From Pseudomonadota bacterium (GTDB lineage: Bacteria > Pseudomonadota > Alphaproteobacteria > UBA2136 > UBA6156): 64,000 bases of DNA. Within the stretch, counting starts at the first letter, position 1; every line of letters starts with the position of its first letter. Of the stretch, positions 7,268-16,201 are shown piece by piece. Location of the stretch: positions 36,617 to 100,616 of the forward strand of contig WGMN01000001.1 of NCBI GenBank assembly GCA_016125035.1, given 5' to 3'. The translations under genes and the position numbers were made by a program. The notes below the pieces were generated by a model that did not search any database, had not been told where the DNA came from, and was given only the letters and a program-made list of their open reading frames with translations.

Positions 7268-9271
7268 ATTCTCGGCGTAGGACTTGATGCCGCGGGCGCG
7301 GGAGGGGTGGCGCAGCTTTTTGAGCGCTTTGGCCTCGATCTGGCGGATACGTTCGCGGGTGACGTTGAACTGCTGGCCGACCTCTTCCAGCGTGTGGTCG
7401 GTGGACATGCCGATGCCAAAGCGCATGCGCAGCACGCGTTCTTCACGCGGGGTGAGCGACGCCAGGATTTTGGTGACGCCGTCGCGCAGGTTGGTTTGCA
7501 CCGCGGCATCCAGCGGCATCACCGCGTTGGTGTCTTCGATGAAATCGCCGAGCGTGGAGTCTTCTTCGTCGCCCACCGGGGTTTCCAGCGAGATGGGTTC
7601 CTTGGCGATCTTTTGCACCTTGCGTACCTTGTCCACCGGCATATTCAGCTTTTTGGAGAGCTCTTCCGGTGTGGGTTCGCGGCCCAGTTCGTTCATCATC
7701 TGGCGCTGGGTGCGGTTCATCTTGTTGATGGTTTCGATCATGTGCACGGGGATGCGGATGGTGCGGGCTTGGTCCGCAATTGAGCGCGTGATGGCCTGGC
7801 GGATCCACCAGGTGGCGTACGTGCTGAACTTGTAGCCGCGGCGGTACTCGAACTTATCCACCGCCTTCATCAGGCCGATGTTGCCTTCCTGGATGAGATC
7901 GAGGAATTGCAGGCCGCGGTTGACGTACTTCTTGGCGATGCTAATGACCAGGCGCAGGTTGGCCTCGACCATTTCCTTCTTGGCGACGGAGGCCTCGCGC
8001 TCGCCTTTGCGGGTGGTGCCGACCACCGCTTTGAACTCGGCCACCGTGAGGCCGTAGCCCTTGGTGAACTCGTTCAGCGCGGTTTGCTGCGCGGCGAAGG
8101 TTTGGGTGATGCCTTTGAGCGCGGCGGCGGTTTTTTTGTTCTTTTTAGAGAGCTTTTCCAGCACATCTTCGTCGGACTCGTGGCCGAGCCAGGCGTCGAG
8201 GTAGTCCATGCGGTTGACGCCGGCTTTATCCACCACCAGGCGCATCAGTTCGCCCTCTGCCTTGGTGAGGGTGCGCGAGACCTCGAACAGGCCTTGCATC
8301 AGCTCATCCACGCGGTTGTTGGTGAGCGGCACTTCGCGCACCAGCGGCTTCATCTTTTCGATGAGCTGGGCGTGCTTTTTGGTGAGTTTGGCGTCGATGG
8401 GGGCCTTGGCCAGGCGCTTGGCATCGACCTTGGCCAGCTCTTCGGTAAGGGGCTTGAGTTCCGCGAAGATTTCCAGCAGGCGCGGCATGAGTTGGGCCTC
8501 CATGGCGGCCAGCGACATGATCTCGGCGTCTTCCTCTTCCGCTTCGGCGGGTTCGCCCTCGGTGGCTTCGGCTTCCTCGCCCTCGGCGGGCTTGGCTTTG
8601 GCGGCGGGTTTACCTTCTTCCTTTTCCTTATCGCTGAAGTCGGCGCTGGCCATTGCGCTAGGGCCGGAATCCTTGATTTCTTCGCCGTCCTTGGCGTTGA
8701 GGACCTCTTCAGATTCATCCAGTTCCGCCTGGGAAGGGCCGAGCGCTGCGGCGAGATCGACCACGTCGCGCAGGAAGCGGTTGCCGCCTTGCACCTGCTC
8801 GAACCATTCGACGATTTTGGCGTAGCACCAGACCGAGCTGAACAGCCCGTCGTTCAATTTGATTTTGCCGGCCTCGATGCGCTTGGCCAGTTCCACTTCG
8901 CCCTCGCGGGTGAGCAGTTCCACATTGCCCATCTCGCGCAGGTACATGCGCACCGGGTCATCGGTGCGGCCGTAGTCATCGGCAACCGCGTTGGCCGGTT
9001 GCGGGCCCGCCGCAGCCTTGCTGGCATTGCCGAAGAAAGCCGGATGCGCCACCAGAGATTCGGCATCGGACTCTTCCATGTTCTTGGGAGCGATGGGCGC
9101 GCCGACGACCACCGCGACGGAGACGTTTTCGTCTTCATCGTCTTCGGTGGGCACCACGTCTTCTGACGGGCCGGAGGCGGGCGCGTCTTCGACCGCGACC
9201 TCGGGCACCAGGACATCGTCCTCGTGGAGGGATTCCTCTCCGGTGGGGCGGGCGCTGGCGGGTTGGGTCAT
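7265..9271 (-). CDS. rpoD: RNA polymerase primary sigma factor RpoD (sigma-70)
   Basis: 668-aa housekeeping sigma factor. Region 1.2 '[12 protein letters not shown]' near 105, a long acidic Ala/Glu/Lys-rich non-conserved region (~170-270), region 2 '[20 protein letters not shown]' with '[10 protein letters not shown]', and region 4 '[18 protein letters not shown]' are all visible. AAAGGA precedes the ATG. It lies downstream of dnaG in the same direction with a 140-bp gap, the classic dnaG-rpoD arrangement. The C-terminus ([10 protein letters not shown]) differs a little from the usual ending, and its stop codon is inside a palindromic element. Confidence 0.98.
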   Translation of the reverse strand: MTQPASARPTGEESLHEDDVLVPEVAVEDAPASGPSEDVVPTEDDEDENVSVAVVVGAPIAPKNMEESDAESLVAHPAFFGNASKAAAGPQPANAVADDYGRTDDPVRMYLREMGNVELLTREGEVELAKRIEAGKIKLNDGLFSSVWCYAKIVEWFEQVQGGNRFLRDVVDLAAALGPSQAELDESEEVLNAKDGEEIKDSGPSAMASADFSDKEKEEGKPAAKAKPAEGEEAEATEGEPAEAEEEDAEIMSLAAMEAQLMPRLLEIFAELKPLTEELAKVDAKRLAKAPIDAKLTKKHAQLIEKMKPLVREVPLTNNRVDELMQGLFEVSRTLTKAEGELMRLVVDKAGVNRMDYLDAWLGHESDEDVLEKLSKKNKKTAAALKGITQTFAAQQTALNEFTKGYGLTVAEFKAVVGTTRKGEREASVAKKEMVEANLRLVISIAKKYVNRGLQFLDLIQEGNIGLMKAVDKFEYRRGYKFSTYATWWIRQAITRSIADQARTIRIPVHMIETINKMNRTQRQMMNELGREPTPEELSKKLNMPVDKVRKVQKIAKEPISLETPVGDEEDSTLGDFIEDTNAVMPLDAAVQTNLRDGVTKILASLTPREERVLRMRFGIGMSTDHTLEEVGQQFNVTRERIRQIEAKALKKLRHPSRARGIKSYAEN

Positions 9272-9411
9272 GACGCGGTTCCTTTAACTTAAGTAGGCGT
9301 TGATGGCTGTAAGGACACCTGCTAGATGGGGCGCGGTGCCGCTGGTGTCAAGGTTTTATCGGCACCTTTTTGGGCCTTTGGCGGTTTTATTGAAGCCGTG
9401 AGTATAGCCGA

Positions 9412-11157
9412 TTAAGGTATTTCCTTCAACTGCTTGAAATTATTCCAGGACTCTGGCGAGTAGAACCAGTCGCCCTTTTTGAGCATGGCCTGCTGCTGGT
9501 GGCGGGCGTGCAAGTGGTTTTGCCACAGGATATGCTGTTGGCGAAACTGGGAGAGGGCGTCGATGCCCTCCTCCATGCTGCCCACGCCGGTGCTGGCGAG
9601 AAGGTCTTGCACTGTAGCACTGTGCGGGCCGGTTGTGAGGCTCTGCACCGTTTCTTCCGGCGACAATTTGAGGTGGATGTAGGCGCGAAGTAAGTGCTGG
9701 GAGAGCTCTTGCAGCGGGCCGGGGGGGAACTCCAGCCGGCCCAGAGGCTCATCCACCTGGGGCAGGATCTCAGGCCAGCGGCAGGCGATGGCCAGGAGCG
9801 TGCGCGCGACGGAATCGCCCTGGACGGAAGGTTTGTAGTCTCTCGGTGCCTGGGTGGAGGTGATGACAGGGGCGTTTTTGCCTTTTTGCGGCGTGCGGTT
9901 GCCGCGCGTGGCCTCGTAGAGTTTGTCGCGCAGCATCTGGCTGTAATGGCGGCGCACGGTGGGGTTGCGGATGGTGGCGAGCAGGCGCGCGGTTTCGCCC
10001 TCCACCGCGGCGCGGCCGTCGGCGGTGGTGAGCTCGGCGTTGGCGGTGAGGTGCTGCCACAACACCCCTTCCAGCGGGGTGGTTTGGGTGATGAGGCTGC
10101 GGAAGGCGGCCAGGCCATCCTTGCTGACCAGGGAGTCAGGATCTTCCCCCTGGGGCAGGAAGGCGAATTGCAGGGTGCGCCCGGGCTCCAGGATGGGCAG
10201 CACGCGCTGGGCGGCGCGCACGGCGGCGGTGCGCCCGGCGGCGTCGCCATCCAGGCACACCACCGGCGAAGGGTTGTTTTGCCACAGCAGCGAGATCTGG
10301 TCTTCTGTGACCGCCGTGCCCATGGGCGCCACCGCCGTTTTGAACCCTGCCTGCCACAGGGCGATGACGTCCATATACCCTTCCACCAGCACCAGCTGGC
10401 CGGTGGTTTTGAGGTGTGAGCGCGCGCGGTTGAGGTTGTAGAGCAGGAAGGATTTGTTGAAGAACGGCGTTTCCGGCGAGTTGAGGTATTTGGGCTCGCC
10501 TTTTTCCAGGATGCGGCCACCGAAGGCGACGATGCGGTTTTGCAGGTCGTGGATGGGGAACATCAGCCGGCCGCGGAACCTATCGTAATCCTCGCGCCCC
10601 TTCTCGCTGGCCACGGTGAGGCCGGCGGTTTTGAGCACGTCGGGGCTGAAATTCTCGGTCAGCAGGGCGTTTTTGAGGCTGTCCCAGGTATCCGGGGCGT
10701 AACCCAAGCCGAATTCTTCTACCGTAGCGGGAGTGAGGGCGCGTTTTTTGATATAGGCGCGGGCGTCATCGTTAAGGCTGCGTTGGAAAAACACCGCCGC
10801 GCGTTCTAAAGCTTTGTAGCCGTTCTGGCGCTGGGCAGCGGCGGCGGGAGAGACGTACTCAGCCTCTGGCAATTTGAGGCCGACCTGGCGGGCGAGGTTT
10901 TGCACCACATCGGAGAACGAGCCGCCCTGCGTTTCCTGGATGAAGGTGATGACATCGCCCCCTGCGCCGCAGCCGAAGCAGTAGTAGCTGCCTTGATCCT
11001 CGCGCACGTGGAAACTGGCCGATTTTTCGTTATGGAACGGGCAGCAGCCCCACCAGGCGCGGCCCTTCTTTTTGAGCACCGGCACGACCTTACGCACCTC
11101 ATCCACAATGTTGAGGCGCGCCTTGAGTTGCTCGATGATCTGCGGCGGATAGCGCAA
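9412..11157 (-). CDS. dnaG: DNA primase DnaG
   Basis: 581-aa primase that makes RNA primers for replication. The CHC2 zinc finger (GCCPFHNEK...YYCFGCGAGGD, ~38-66), Toprim motifs 'VEGYMDVIAL' (near 265) and 'CLDGDAAGRTAA' are present; the C-terminal DnaB-binding region is less conserved. The start is TTG (TTG CGC TAT CCG), supported by the family N-terminus 'MRYPPQ' and GAGGGA upstream. It is divergent from greA across ~150 bp. Confidence 0.97.
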   Translation of the reverse strand: MRYPPQIIEQLKARLNIVDEVRKVVPVLKKKGRAWWGCCPFHNEKSASFHVREDQGSYYCFGCGAGGDVITFIQETQGGSFSDVVQNLARQVGLKLPEAEYVSPAAAAQRQNGYKALERAAVFFQRSLNDDARAYIKKRALTPATVEEFGLGYAPDTWDSLKNALLTENFSPDVLKTAGLTVASEKGREDYDRFRGRLMFPIHDLQNRIVAFGGRILEKGEPKYLNSPETPFFNKSFLLYNLNRARSHLKTTGQLVLVEGYMDVIALWQAGFKTAVAPMGTAVTEDQISLLWQNNPSPVVCLDGDAAGRTAAVRAAQRVLPILEPGRTLQFAFLPQGEDPDSLVSKDGLAAFRSLITQTTPLEGVLWQHLTANAELTTADGRAAVEGETARLLATIRNPTVRRHYSQMLRDKLYEATRGNRTPQKGKNAPVITSTQAPRDYKPSVQGDSVARTLLAIACRWPEILPQVDEPLGRLEFPPGPLQELSQHLLRAYIHLKLSPEETVQSLTTGPHSATVQDLLASTGVGSMEEGIDALSQFRQQHILWQNHLHARHQQQAMLKKGDWFYSPESWNNFKQLKEIP

Positions 11158-11305
11158 CTTATAAATTCCCTCTTCCCCTGCCGCACTTTAGGGGGGTTGT
11201 GCGGGTTGGGCAAGTGTGGTTTTATGGCGGAAGTCCGCCAGGGGGCTTCTTTTATTTGTGCCACTGGAACAATATGTTAATGAGATAAGGGGGAGGAACG
11301 TTCCC

Positions 11306-11791
11306 ATGGAACGGGTACCCATGACGATTTATGGTTATGAAAAGCTGAGCGCTGAGCTTAAGCAGCTGCTGCATGTGGAGCGGCCGGCGATTATCGCCGC
11401 CATTAACGAAGCGCGCAGCCACGGCGATTTGAAGGAAAATGCCGAATACCACGCCGCCAAGGAAAAACAGGGCTTTATTGAAGGCCGCATTGCCGAGCTG
11501 GAGAGCAAAGTGAGCCGCGCCGAAGTGATCGACCCCACCAAGTTGAAGGGTGGCAAGATTGTGCTGGGCGCAACCGTGACGCTGGTGGATGTGGACAGCG
11601 ACAAGAGCGTGACCTATGCGCTGGTGGGGCCGGATGAGGCAGACCTTGAAAAAGGCAATATTTCAACCACTTCGCCCATTGGGCGGGCGCTTTTGGGTAA
11701 GGCCGAAGGAGATGAGGTGACCGTGCAGGCGCCGGGGGGCAAGCGGGTTTATGAGGTGGAGAAGGTGGCTTTTACGGCGATTGCGGTTTAG
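11306..11791 (+). CDS. greA: Transcription elongation factor GreA
   Basis: 161-aa GreA rescues backtracked RNA polymerase by stimulating transcript cleavage. The coiled-coil tip 'EARSHGDLKENAEYHAAKE' carries the acidic residues, and the C-terminal FKBP-like domain has 'TTSPIGRALLGKAEGDEV'. The ATG at 11306 follows GGGGAGGA and gives the alphaproteobacterial 'MERVPMT' start; a second ATG at 11321 is possible. Monocistronic with a strong terminator. Confidence 0.97.
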   Translation: MERVPMTIYGYEKLSAELKQLLHVERPAIIAAINEARSHGDLKENAEYHAAKEKQGFIEGRIAELESKVSRAEVIDPTKLKGGKIVLGATVTLVDVDSDKSVTYALVGPDEADLEKGNISTTSPIGRALLGKAEGDEVTVQAPGGKRVYEVEKVAFTAIAV

Positions 11792-11798
11792 CCGAAAG

Positions 11799-11820
11799 AG
11801 GGCCTGCGGGCCCTTTTTTG
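11799..11820 (+). terminator. greA terminator
   Basis: agggcc-tgc-gggccc followed by TTTTTT, 8 bases after the greA stop. Confidence 0.85.
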
Positions 11821-11824
11821 TGGC

Positions 11825-12376
11825 TTAGCGCAGCCAGAGGCTTTTTTGGGGATCGTAGATGCGGCTGGACTTGCCGGAGAGCGTTTTGGGCAATGTGAGG
11901 GCCGGGACATGCGTGGGGATTTGGGAAGGCTGGGTGGCAGCCGGCTGGCCCGAGAGGTTGAGGCTGGTGGAGACCAGCGGGCCGCCGAAGGCGTCGAGGT
12001 ATTGCAGCATGTAATCGGCCGCCGGGTAGCGCACGGCGATGGTGGGGCGGTTGCCGGTGAGCAGGGGCGGCAACGAGGGCAGCGCTGGCAGCAACAGCGT
12101 GACCGGCGGGTAGGGCCACATGGTGCGGGTGGCGGATTCATAGGCCGGGGGCAGCGGGTGCGGGCAGAGTTTTTGCAGCTGGGCGAAGTTGGAGATGAGC
12201 ACGATGAGCCCCTTGGCCGGGCTGCGTTGCTTGAGGTTGACGATGGATTGCAGCGCGGCGGGGTTGAAGGGATCGGCCATGTAGCCGTAGACCCCTTCCG
12301 CCGGGGCCGCCGCCACGCCGCCGGCGCGCAAGGTTTGCAGCCAGGGCTCCAGTTGGGCGGCCGACCATGGGGGCAT
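11825..12376 (-). CDS. tsaC: L-threonylcarbamoyladenylate synthase (TsaC/Sua5 family)
   Basis: 183-aa YrdC-fold enzyme of the short TsaC form. It makes threonylcarbamoyl-AMP from Thr, bicarbonate and ATP for the t6A37 tRNA modification. The family pattern is visible: 'GGVAAAPAEGVYGYMADPFN', 'KQRSPAKGLIVLI', 'PPVTLLLPAL', 'TIAVRYPA' and 'GPLVSTSLNLSG'. The ATG overlaps the tadA stop (TAATG), so translation is coupled to tadA and both act on tRNA. Confidence 0.88.
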   Translation of the reverse strand: MPPWSAAQLEPWLQTLRAGGVAAAPAEGVYGYMADPFNPAALQSIVNLKQRSPAKGLIVLISNFAQLQKLCPHPLPPAYESATRTMWPYPPVTLLLPALPSLPPLLTGNRPTIAVRYPAADYMLQYLDAFGGPLVSTSLNLSGQPAATQPSQIPTHVPALTLPKTLSGKSSRIYDPQKSLWLR

Positions 12377-12852
12377 TAGGCCCCTTCCCCTTTGTGGCGC
12401 AGGGTTTGGAAGAACTGTTGCAGCAGGGTGCGGCAGGCCTCCTCCTCGATGCCGCCGAGCACGGTGGGTTTGTGGTGGGCGTGTTCCAGCACGCGGGCGC
12501 CGTTGGTGGTGCCGCCGGATTTAAGGTCATAAGCGCCAAAAACAATGGTGGATATACGCACCAGCGAAAGTGCCTGGGCGCACATGGCGCAGGGCTCCAG
12601 TGTGACGGCGATGGTGCAATCTTCCAGGAATTTGCGGCCGGTTTTGTGGATGGCTTGTTGGATGGCCAGCACTTCGGCGTGGGCGGTGGGGTCTGCCAGG
12701 GTTTCCACCAGGTTGTGGGCGGTGGCGAGGATGGTGCCATCTGGCTGGTAGATGACCGCGCCGATGGGAACTTCGCCCACCGAAGAGGCGGCAAGCTGGG
12801 CCTGGCGGAGGGCTTCGTGCATCATGTGGGTGGTGAGCTGCGCTTGCGACAT
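12376..12852 (-). CDS. tadA: tRNA-specific adenosine deaminase TadA
   Basis: 158-aa deaminase that converts A34 to inosine in tRNA-Arg(ACG). Zinc and catalytic motifs are 'AHAEVLAIQQA' (HAE) and 'LEPCAMCAQAL' (PCxxC). I placed the start at MSQAQL (12852); the ORF track's 37 extra residues do not belong to the family. It is the first gene of a tadA-tsaC unit and is divergent from the PuuD-like gene. Confidence 0.95.
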   Translation of the reverse strand: MSQAQLTTHMMHEALRQAQLAASSVGEVPIGAVIYQPDGTILATAHNLVETLADPTAHAEVLAIQQAIHKTGRKFLEDCTIAVTLEPCAMCAQALSLVRISTIVFGAYDLKSGGTTNGARVLEHAHHKPTVLGGIEEEACRTLLQQFFQTLRHKGEGA

Positions 12853-12943
12853 GGCTGCGGTGTAGCAACATACCGCAAGGCTGGCAAGGGTTTGCCGCGG
12901 GTTGGCCATAGACAAGGCGCGGGGTTTGCGGCATGTGTGGAGA

Positions 12944-13648
12944 ATGCGTCCGTTGATTGGCATTGTGATGGATTGGGTGGAAAAAGGCAGCTTTAGCCCG
13001 CGGCCGCATTATGCCGTGCGTGACAGTTATTTTAAGGCGGTGTGGGCCGCGGGGGGGTTGCCGGTGGGGTTGCCGCTGCTGGCAGATGCACTGAACGCGG
13101 CGGTGGACAATGTGCAGGCGGTGATTGTTCCTGGCGGTGATTACCCCAGCCCCGGGCGTTGGTATGGCGATGGCCATGGCGGGGCGGAGGAGCACCCGCG
13201 CGGGGAGATGAACGAGGCTTTGCTGAGGCGCTTGATTGCCGAGAATAAGCCGTTCTTGGCCATTTGCGCCGGGCACCAGGAGCTGTGCGCGGCCACCGGC
13301 GGGCTGTTGTGGTGGAAGGTGAAGGAGAGTTTGAAAGGCGCGGGCGAGCACCGGGGTGGGGGGCCGATGGTGTTGGGCCACAAGGTGAAGGTGGAGCCTG
13401 GCAGCCTGCTGCATGCGTTGGTGGGGGCGGAGGAAATTGAGGTGAACAGCCACCATTATGAGGCGGTGCGCGAGGTGGCGGGCGGGTTGGTGGTGAGCGG
13501 GCGGGCGCCGGATGGGGTGATTGAAGCGATTGAAGTTCCAGGAAAAACCTTTGCGCTGGGGGTGCAGTGGCACCCGGAGATTTTGCTCACCGAGGCGGAC
13601 AGGTTGATCTTCCAGGGGTTGGTGCAGGCCGCCGGAGGCAGTAATTAG
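12944..13648 (+). CDS. PuuD-like gamma-glutamyl hydrolase (class I glutamine amidotransferase family)
   Basis: 234 aa. The class I GATase fold is shown by 'AVIVPGGDYPSP', nucleophile Cys in 'FLAICAGHQE' (~111) and the His-Glu pair in 'GVQWHPE'. The closest family is gamma-glutamyl-gamma-aminobutyrate hydrolase (peptidase C26). No other putrescine-pathway gene is nearby, so the substrate is open. The stop codon lies in a heptamer array (H4) that runs into the next gene's start. Confidence 0.8.
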   Translation: MRPLIGIVMDWVEKGSFSPRPHYAVRDSYFKAVWAAGGLPVGLPLLADALNAAVDNVQAVIVPGGDYPSPGRWYGDGHGGAEEHPRGEMNEALLRRLIAENKPFLAICAGHQELCAATGGLLWWKVKESLKGAGEHRGGGPMVLGHKVKVEPGSLLHALVGAEEIEVNSHHYEAVREVAGGLVVSGRAPDGVIEAIEVPGKTFALGVQWHPEILLTEADRLIFQGLVQAAGGSN

Positions 13649-13669
13649 TGGTTAGTGATTAGTAATTAG
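13643..13669. repeat. Heptamer array H4 (ATTAGTA type), ~4 units
   Basis: aattagt/ggttagt/gattagt/aattag fills the whole gap between the PuuD-like gene and the pseudouridine synthase gene. It supplies the TAG stop of the first and ends at the ATG of the second. Confidence 0.85.
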
Positions 13670-14407
13670 ATGAGGATTAACAAGTACTTACAGTTAAGTG
13701 GGGTAGGCAGCCGCAGGGAGGCTGAGCGGCTGGTGGAGGCAGGCAAAGTGACGGTGGATGGCGTGGTGGCGGGGGTGACCACGGCGGTGGAAGAGGGCAT
13801 GGAGGTGCGGGTGGACGGGCGTGTGGTTGCGCCGGAAGCGGCTGATATTCCACGCATTTTTATGTACCACAAGCCGGTGGGGGTGATTGTGACCGCGCGC
13901 GACCATGAGGGACGCAAGACCTTGTATGAGGCGCTGGCCGAGGCCGCGCCGGGGTTGCCACGGGTGATGCCGGTGGGCAGATTGGACTTAAATAGTGAAG
14001 GATTATTGCTACTTACCACCGACGGCATGCTGGCGCAGACGTTAATGAGCCCGAAGACCGCGCTGAAGCGCGTTTACCGCGTGCGGGTGCTGGGGGAATT
14101 GAACCCTAAACAGTTGGAAATGTTCGAAAAAGGTTTTTCGATTGGGGATATATGGTACCGCGGCGCGGAAGTGACGTTGGAAAAGACCGGCGAAAGCGGC
14201 AAGAACCGCTGGTACCGGATTGTTCTAAGTGAAGGAAAAAACAGGGAAATACGGCGAATTTTTGAGCACTTCGGTTGCCAGGTGAACCGCTTGCAGCGGG
14301 TGGCTTATGGGCCGTTTGAGCTGGGGGATCTGGCGAAGGGCGAAGTGGTGGAAGAGACTGAAAATGCGGTGAAAAGTTTGCTGGCGGAGGTGGGGCGTGG
14401 CGTTTGA
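13670..14407 (+). CDS. Pseudouridine synthase, RsuA/RluB family
   Basis: 245 aa. An N-terminal S4 RNA-binding domain (MRINKYLQLSGVGSRREAERLV...VTVDG) precedes a catalytic domain with the Asp motif 'VGRLDLNSEGLLLLT' (~104) and 'GKNREIRRIFEHFG'. The closest is RluB (23S rRNA U2605) or RsuA; the sequence does not decide. The start is fixed by the S4 N-terminus but has a heptamer array in place of a normal Shine-Dalgarno. Overlaps rsmD by 11 bp. Confidence 0.92.
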   Translation: MRINKYLQLSGVGSRREAERLVEAGKVTVDGVVAGVTTAVEEGMEVRVDGRVVAPEAADIPRIFMYHKPVGVIVTARDHEGRKTLYEALAEAAPGLPRVMPVGRLDLNSEGLLLLTTDGMLAQTLMSPKTALKRVYRVRVLGELNPKQLEMFEKGFSIGDIWYRGAEVTLEKTGESGKNRWYRIVLSEGKNREIRRIFEHFGCQVNRLQRVAYGPFELGDLAKGEVVEETENAVKSLLAEVGRGV

Positions 14408-14960
14408 GGAGCGGATTTTGGCCGGGGTTTGCAAGGGGAAACGGCTGGTTTTGCCGCGGAATCAGGAGGTTAGACCGAGCAAGCAGCGGGTGCGGCAGGG
14501 GGTTTTCAACATGCTGGAGAGCCGGTTGGACTGGAGGGGGTTGCGGGTAGTGGACCTGTGCACCGGCAGCGGCAGTTGGGGGCTGGAAGCGGCAAGCCGG
14601 GGGGCTAAGTACGTGCTTTTGCTTGACAAGGACTTGCAGCCGGCGCGGCAAAACGCTGCCGAATGCTGCAAAATGCTGCAAAACGCTGCGGCGGGCGAGG
14701 TGGCGCTGGTGCAGGTGGATGTGCGGCGGTGGGTGCCGGGGGAAAAATTTGACGTGGTGCTGGCCGACCCGCCCTACGGCAAGGGCATGGTGCAGGCGTT
14801 GTTGCGGCGGGCGAGTGAGGTGAGTGTGCCGGGGAGCTGGTGGGCGGTGGAATATGGCGCGGGTGAGGAGCTGGATTGGAGTGGGTTTGAGGGGGTGGCG
14901 GTGCGGCGGCATGGGGTGAGTGAGGTGGCGGTGGGGAGGTTCGTGACCCGTAACCCGTAA
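14397..14960 (+). CDS. rsmD: 16S rRNA (guanine966-N2)-methyltransferase RsmD
   Basis: 187 aa with 'RPSKQRVRQGVFNML', SAM-binding 'VVDLCTGSGSWGLEA' and catalytic 'LADPPYGKG'. The GTG start follows GGAGG inside the rluB-like gene. Two repeat intrusions are visible: a 10-bp array (14651-14690) encoding 'NAAECCKMLQNAA', and a heptamer array at the 3' end, which encodes the last residues (TRNP) and the stop codon. The natural C-terminus has therefore been replaced or trimmed by the array. Confidence 0.92.
   Translation: MAFEERILAGVCKGKRLVLPRNQEVRPSKQRVRQGVFNMLESRLDWRGLRVVDLCTGSGSWGLEAASRGAKYVLLLDKDLQPARQNAAECCKMLQNAAAGEVALVQVDVRRWVPGEKFDVVLADPPYGKGMVQALLRRASEVSVPGSWWAVEYGAGEELDWSGFEGVAVRRHGVSEVAVGRFVTRNP
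14651..14690. repeat. Decamer array inside rsmD, 4 units
   Basis: aaacgctgcc/gaatgctgca/aaatgctgca/aaacgctgcg in exact 10-bp register, in frame within the methyltransferase domain. Confidence 0.8.
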
Positions 14961-15019
14961 CCCGTAACCCGTGGCCCGTTGCCCGTTGCCTGTGGCCCGT
15001 GGCCCGTGACCTGTGGCCG
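14943..15019. repeat. Heptamer array H5 (CCCGTAA type), 11 units
   Basis: The longest array in the window. Eleven 7-bp units (gtgaccc, gtaaccc x3, gtggccc, gttgccc, and so on) drift gradually from GTAACCC to GTGGCCC. It includes the rsmD stop codon and ends just before the next gene's Shine-Dalgarno. Confidence 0.9.
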
Positions 15020-15033
15020 ATGAGAGGAGAGAG

Positions 15034-15681
15034 ATGAGAATGAAGACACGGGTGATTTTGGTGGGGGGTTCGACGATTGGCGAGGTGCCGCTGGTGCAGC
15101 CTTTGATGGAGCGCTTTTACCGGCGCTTTAACCTGGAGCCGGGGATCGACCATTGGGAGGAAGACCTGGGGGCGTTTTTGCGGGCGCGGGGGTTTGAGGT
15201 GGAAGTGTTTGAATGGAACGGCAGCAAGAGCCGGTTTTTGGGAGCGTATCCGGCGGCCAAGCGCTTGGCGCGGCGGGTGAAGGAGCTGTTGAAGGGGAAA
15301 GAACGCCTGGTGCTGCTGGGGCAGAGCATGGGCGGGTTGATTGCGCTGCGCGCGGCCAGGCGGGGGGGGTTGGGGGCGCCGCACATGGTGCTGAGCGTGT
15401 GCGCGCCGCATGCACGCTGGCATGGGCGCGGGTTGAAGGGCGCGCGGTTTGTGAATGTGTTCTCTCCCGATGACCGTTACCTGAACATGGTGCGGCATGC
15501 CTTTTGGTACGGCGCGGGTGCGGCGCATGTGCGGCGTGCGGAGAATGTGGCTTTGCCGGGGCTGGGGCACAGCCGGTTCAACTACAATGGGGAAGTGGCG
15601 TATGAGGGGGCGATGGTGCCGCTTTTTGAGGTTTATGTGCGGGTGATGGGCCACAACCCCATGGATGGTGCGGTGGAGTGA
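15034..15681 (+). CDS. Alpha/beta-hydrolase family protein
   Basis: 215 aa, no signal peptide. The nucleophile elbow 'LLGQSMGGLIAL' (~97) and an early 'VILVGGSTIGEVPL' are typical of alpha/beta hydrolases; a C-terminal His in 'LPGLGHSRFNY' completes a likely triad. The substrate is unknown. GAGGAGAG precedes the ATG. A degenerate copy of its last ~40 codons lies 400 bp downstream (16073-16201). Confidence 0.75.
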   Translation: MRMKTRVILVGGSTIGEVPLVQPLMERFYRRFNLEPGIDHWEEDLGAFLRARGFEVEVFEWNGSKSRFLGAYPAAKRLARRVKELLKGKERLVLLGQSMGGLIALRAARRGGLGAPHMVLSVCAPHARWHGRGLKGARFVNVFSPDDRYLNMVRHAFWYGAGAAHVRRAENVALPGLGHSRFNYNGEVAYEGAMVPLFEVYVRVMGHNPMDGAVE

Positions 15682-15935
15682 CTGGCGCGGCGGCGTGATT
15701 GTGCGTTGCCATGGCCGGGGGCCAAACATTGCGGTTTGGCGAAAAGCACGGCATAGTGGGGGTGGGAATGCAAGCCCGTAACTACGTGTGGTTGCCGCTG
15801 CCATGAAGCGGTTTTCTCGGTTTCGGCCGGGAGGCATCGGGAATGTCCAAGCGCAAGCCAAAGCCCGGTGTTCCGTCTCGTAGCGGACCTTGCAGCTCCC
15901 GGCCTTATCAACCTCTATGCAAGGAGACCTACGTG

Positions 15936-16085
15936 ATGACGAACCAAGCCCAAAACGAGGATTTGAAACTGCTGCTGCTGGAGATGCTCGCGGACAGCAG
16001 AGCGCTGGCGTTGCTGCAATATTACCGGCGATTGAGCAGCCGGAAACGGCGCTTGCTGTTGCGCATTGCGCGCGGGCTGGGCTGA
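15936..16085 (+). CDS. Small hypothetical protein (49 aa)
   Basis: MTNQAQ... is a short helical peptide ending in an Arg-rich segment (RRLSSRKRRLLLRIARGLG). AAGGAG lies about 11 bases upstream. Its stop codon falls at the junction with the hydrolase remnant. It may be real or chance; no family is recognised. Confidence 0.35.
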   Translation: MTNQAQNEDLKLLLLEMLADSRALALLQYYRRLSSRKRRLLLRIARGLG

Positions 16086-16201
16086 ACCACAGCGCCTTTA
16101 ACCACAACCTGGAGGTGGAGTATGGGGGAGAGAAGCTGCCGCTGTTTGAGCTTTATGTGCGGGTGATGGACCAAAACCCCATGGATGGTGGGACGGAGTG
16201 A
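16073..16201 (+). pseudogene. Duplicated 3' fragment of the alpha/beta-hydrolase gene
   Basis: The translation 'FNHNLEVEYGGEKLPLFELY...DQNPMDGGTE' parallels the end of the hydrolase at 15034 ('FNYNGEVAYEGAMVPLFEVY...GHNPMDGAVE'), stop included. There is no 5' part, so this is a remnant of a paralogue or of a partial duplication. Confidence 0.75.

Noticed and set aside
7907-9166. 419-aa ORF antisense to rpoD
   Set aside because: Phe/Gly-rich shadow; rpoD is unambiguous on the other strand.
14605-16107. 500-aa minus-strand ORF over rsmD and the hydrolase gene
   Set aside because: Pro/His-rich shadow crossing the heptamer array; no start signal or family.
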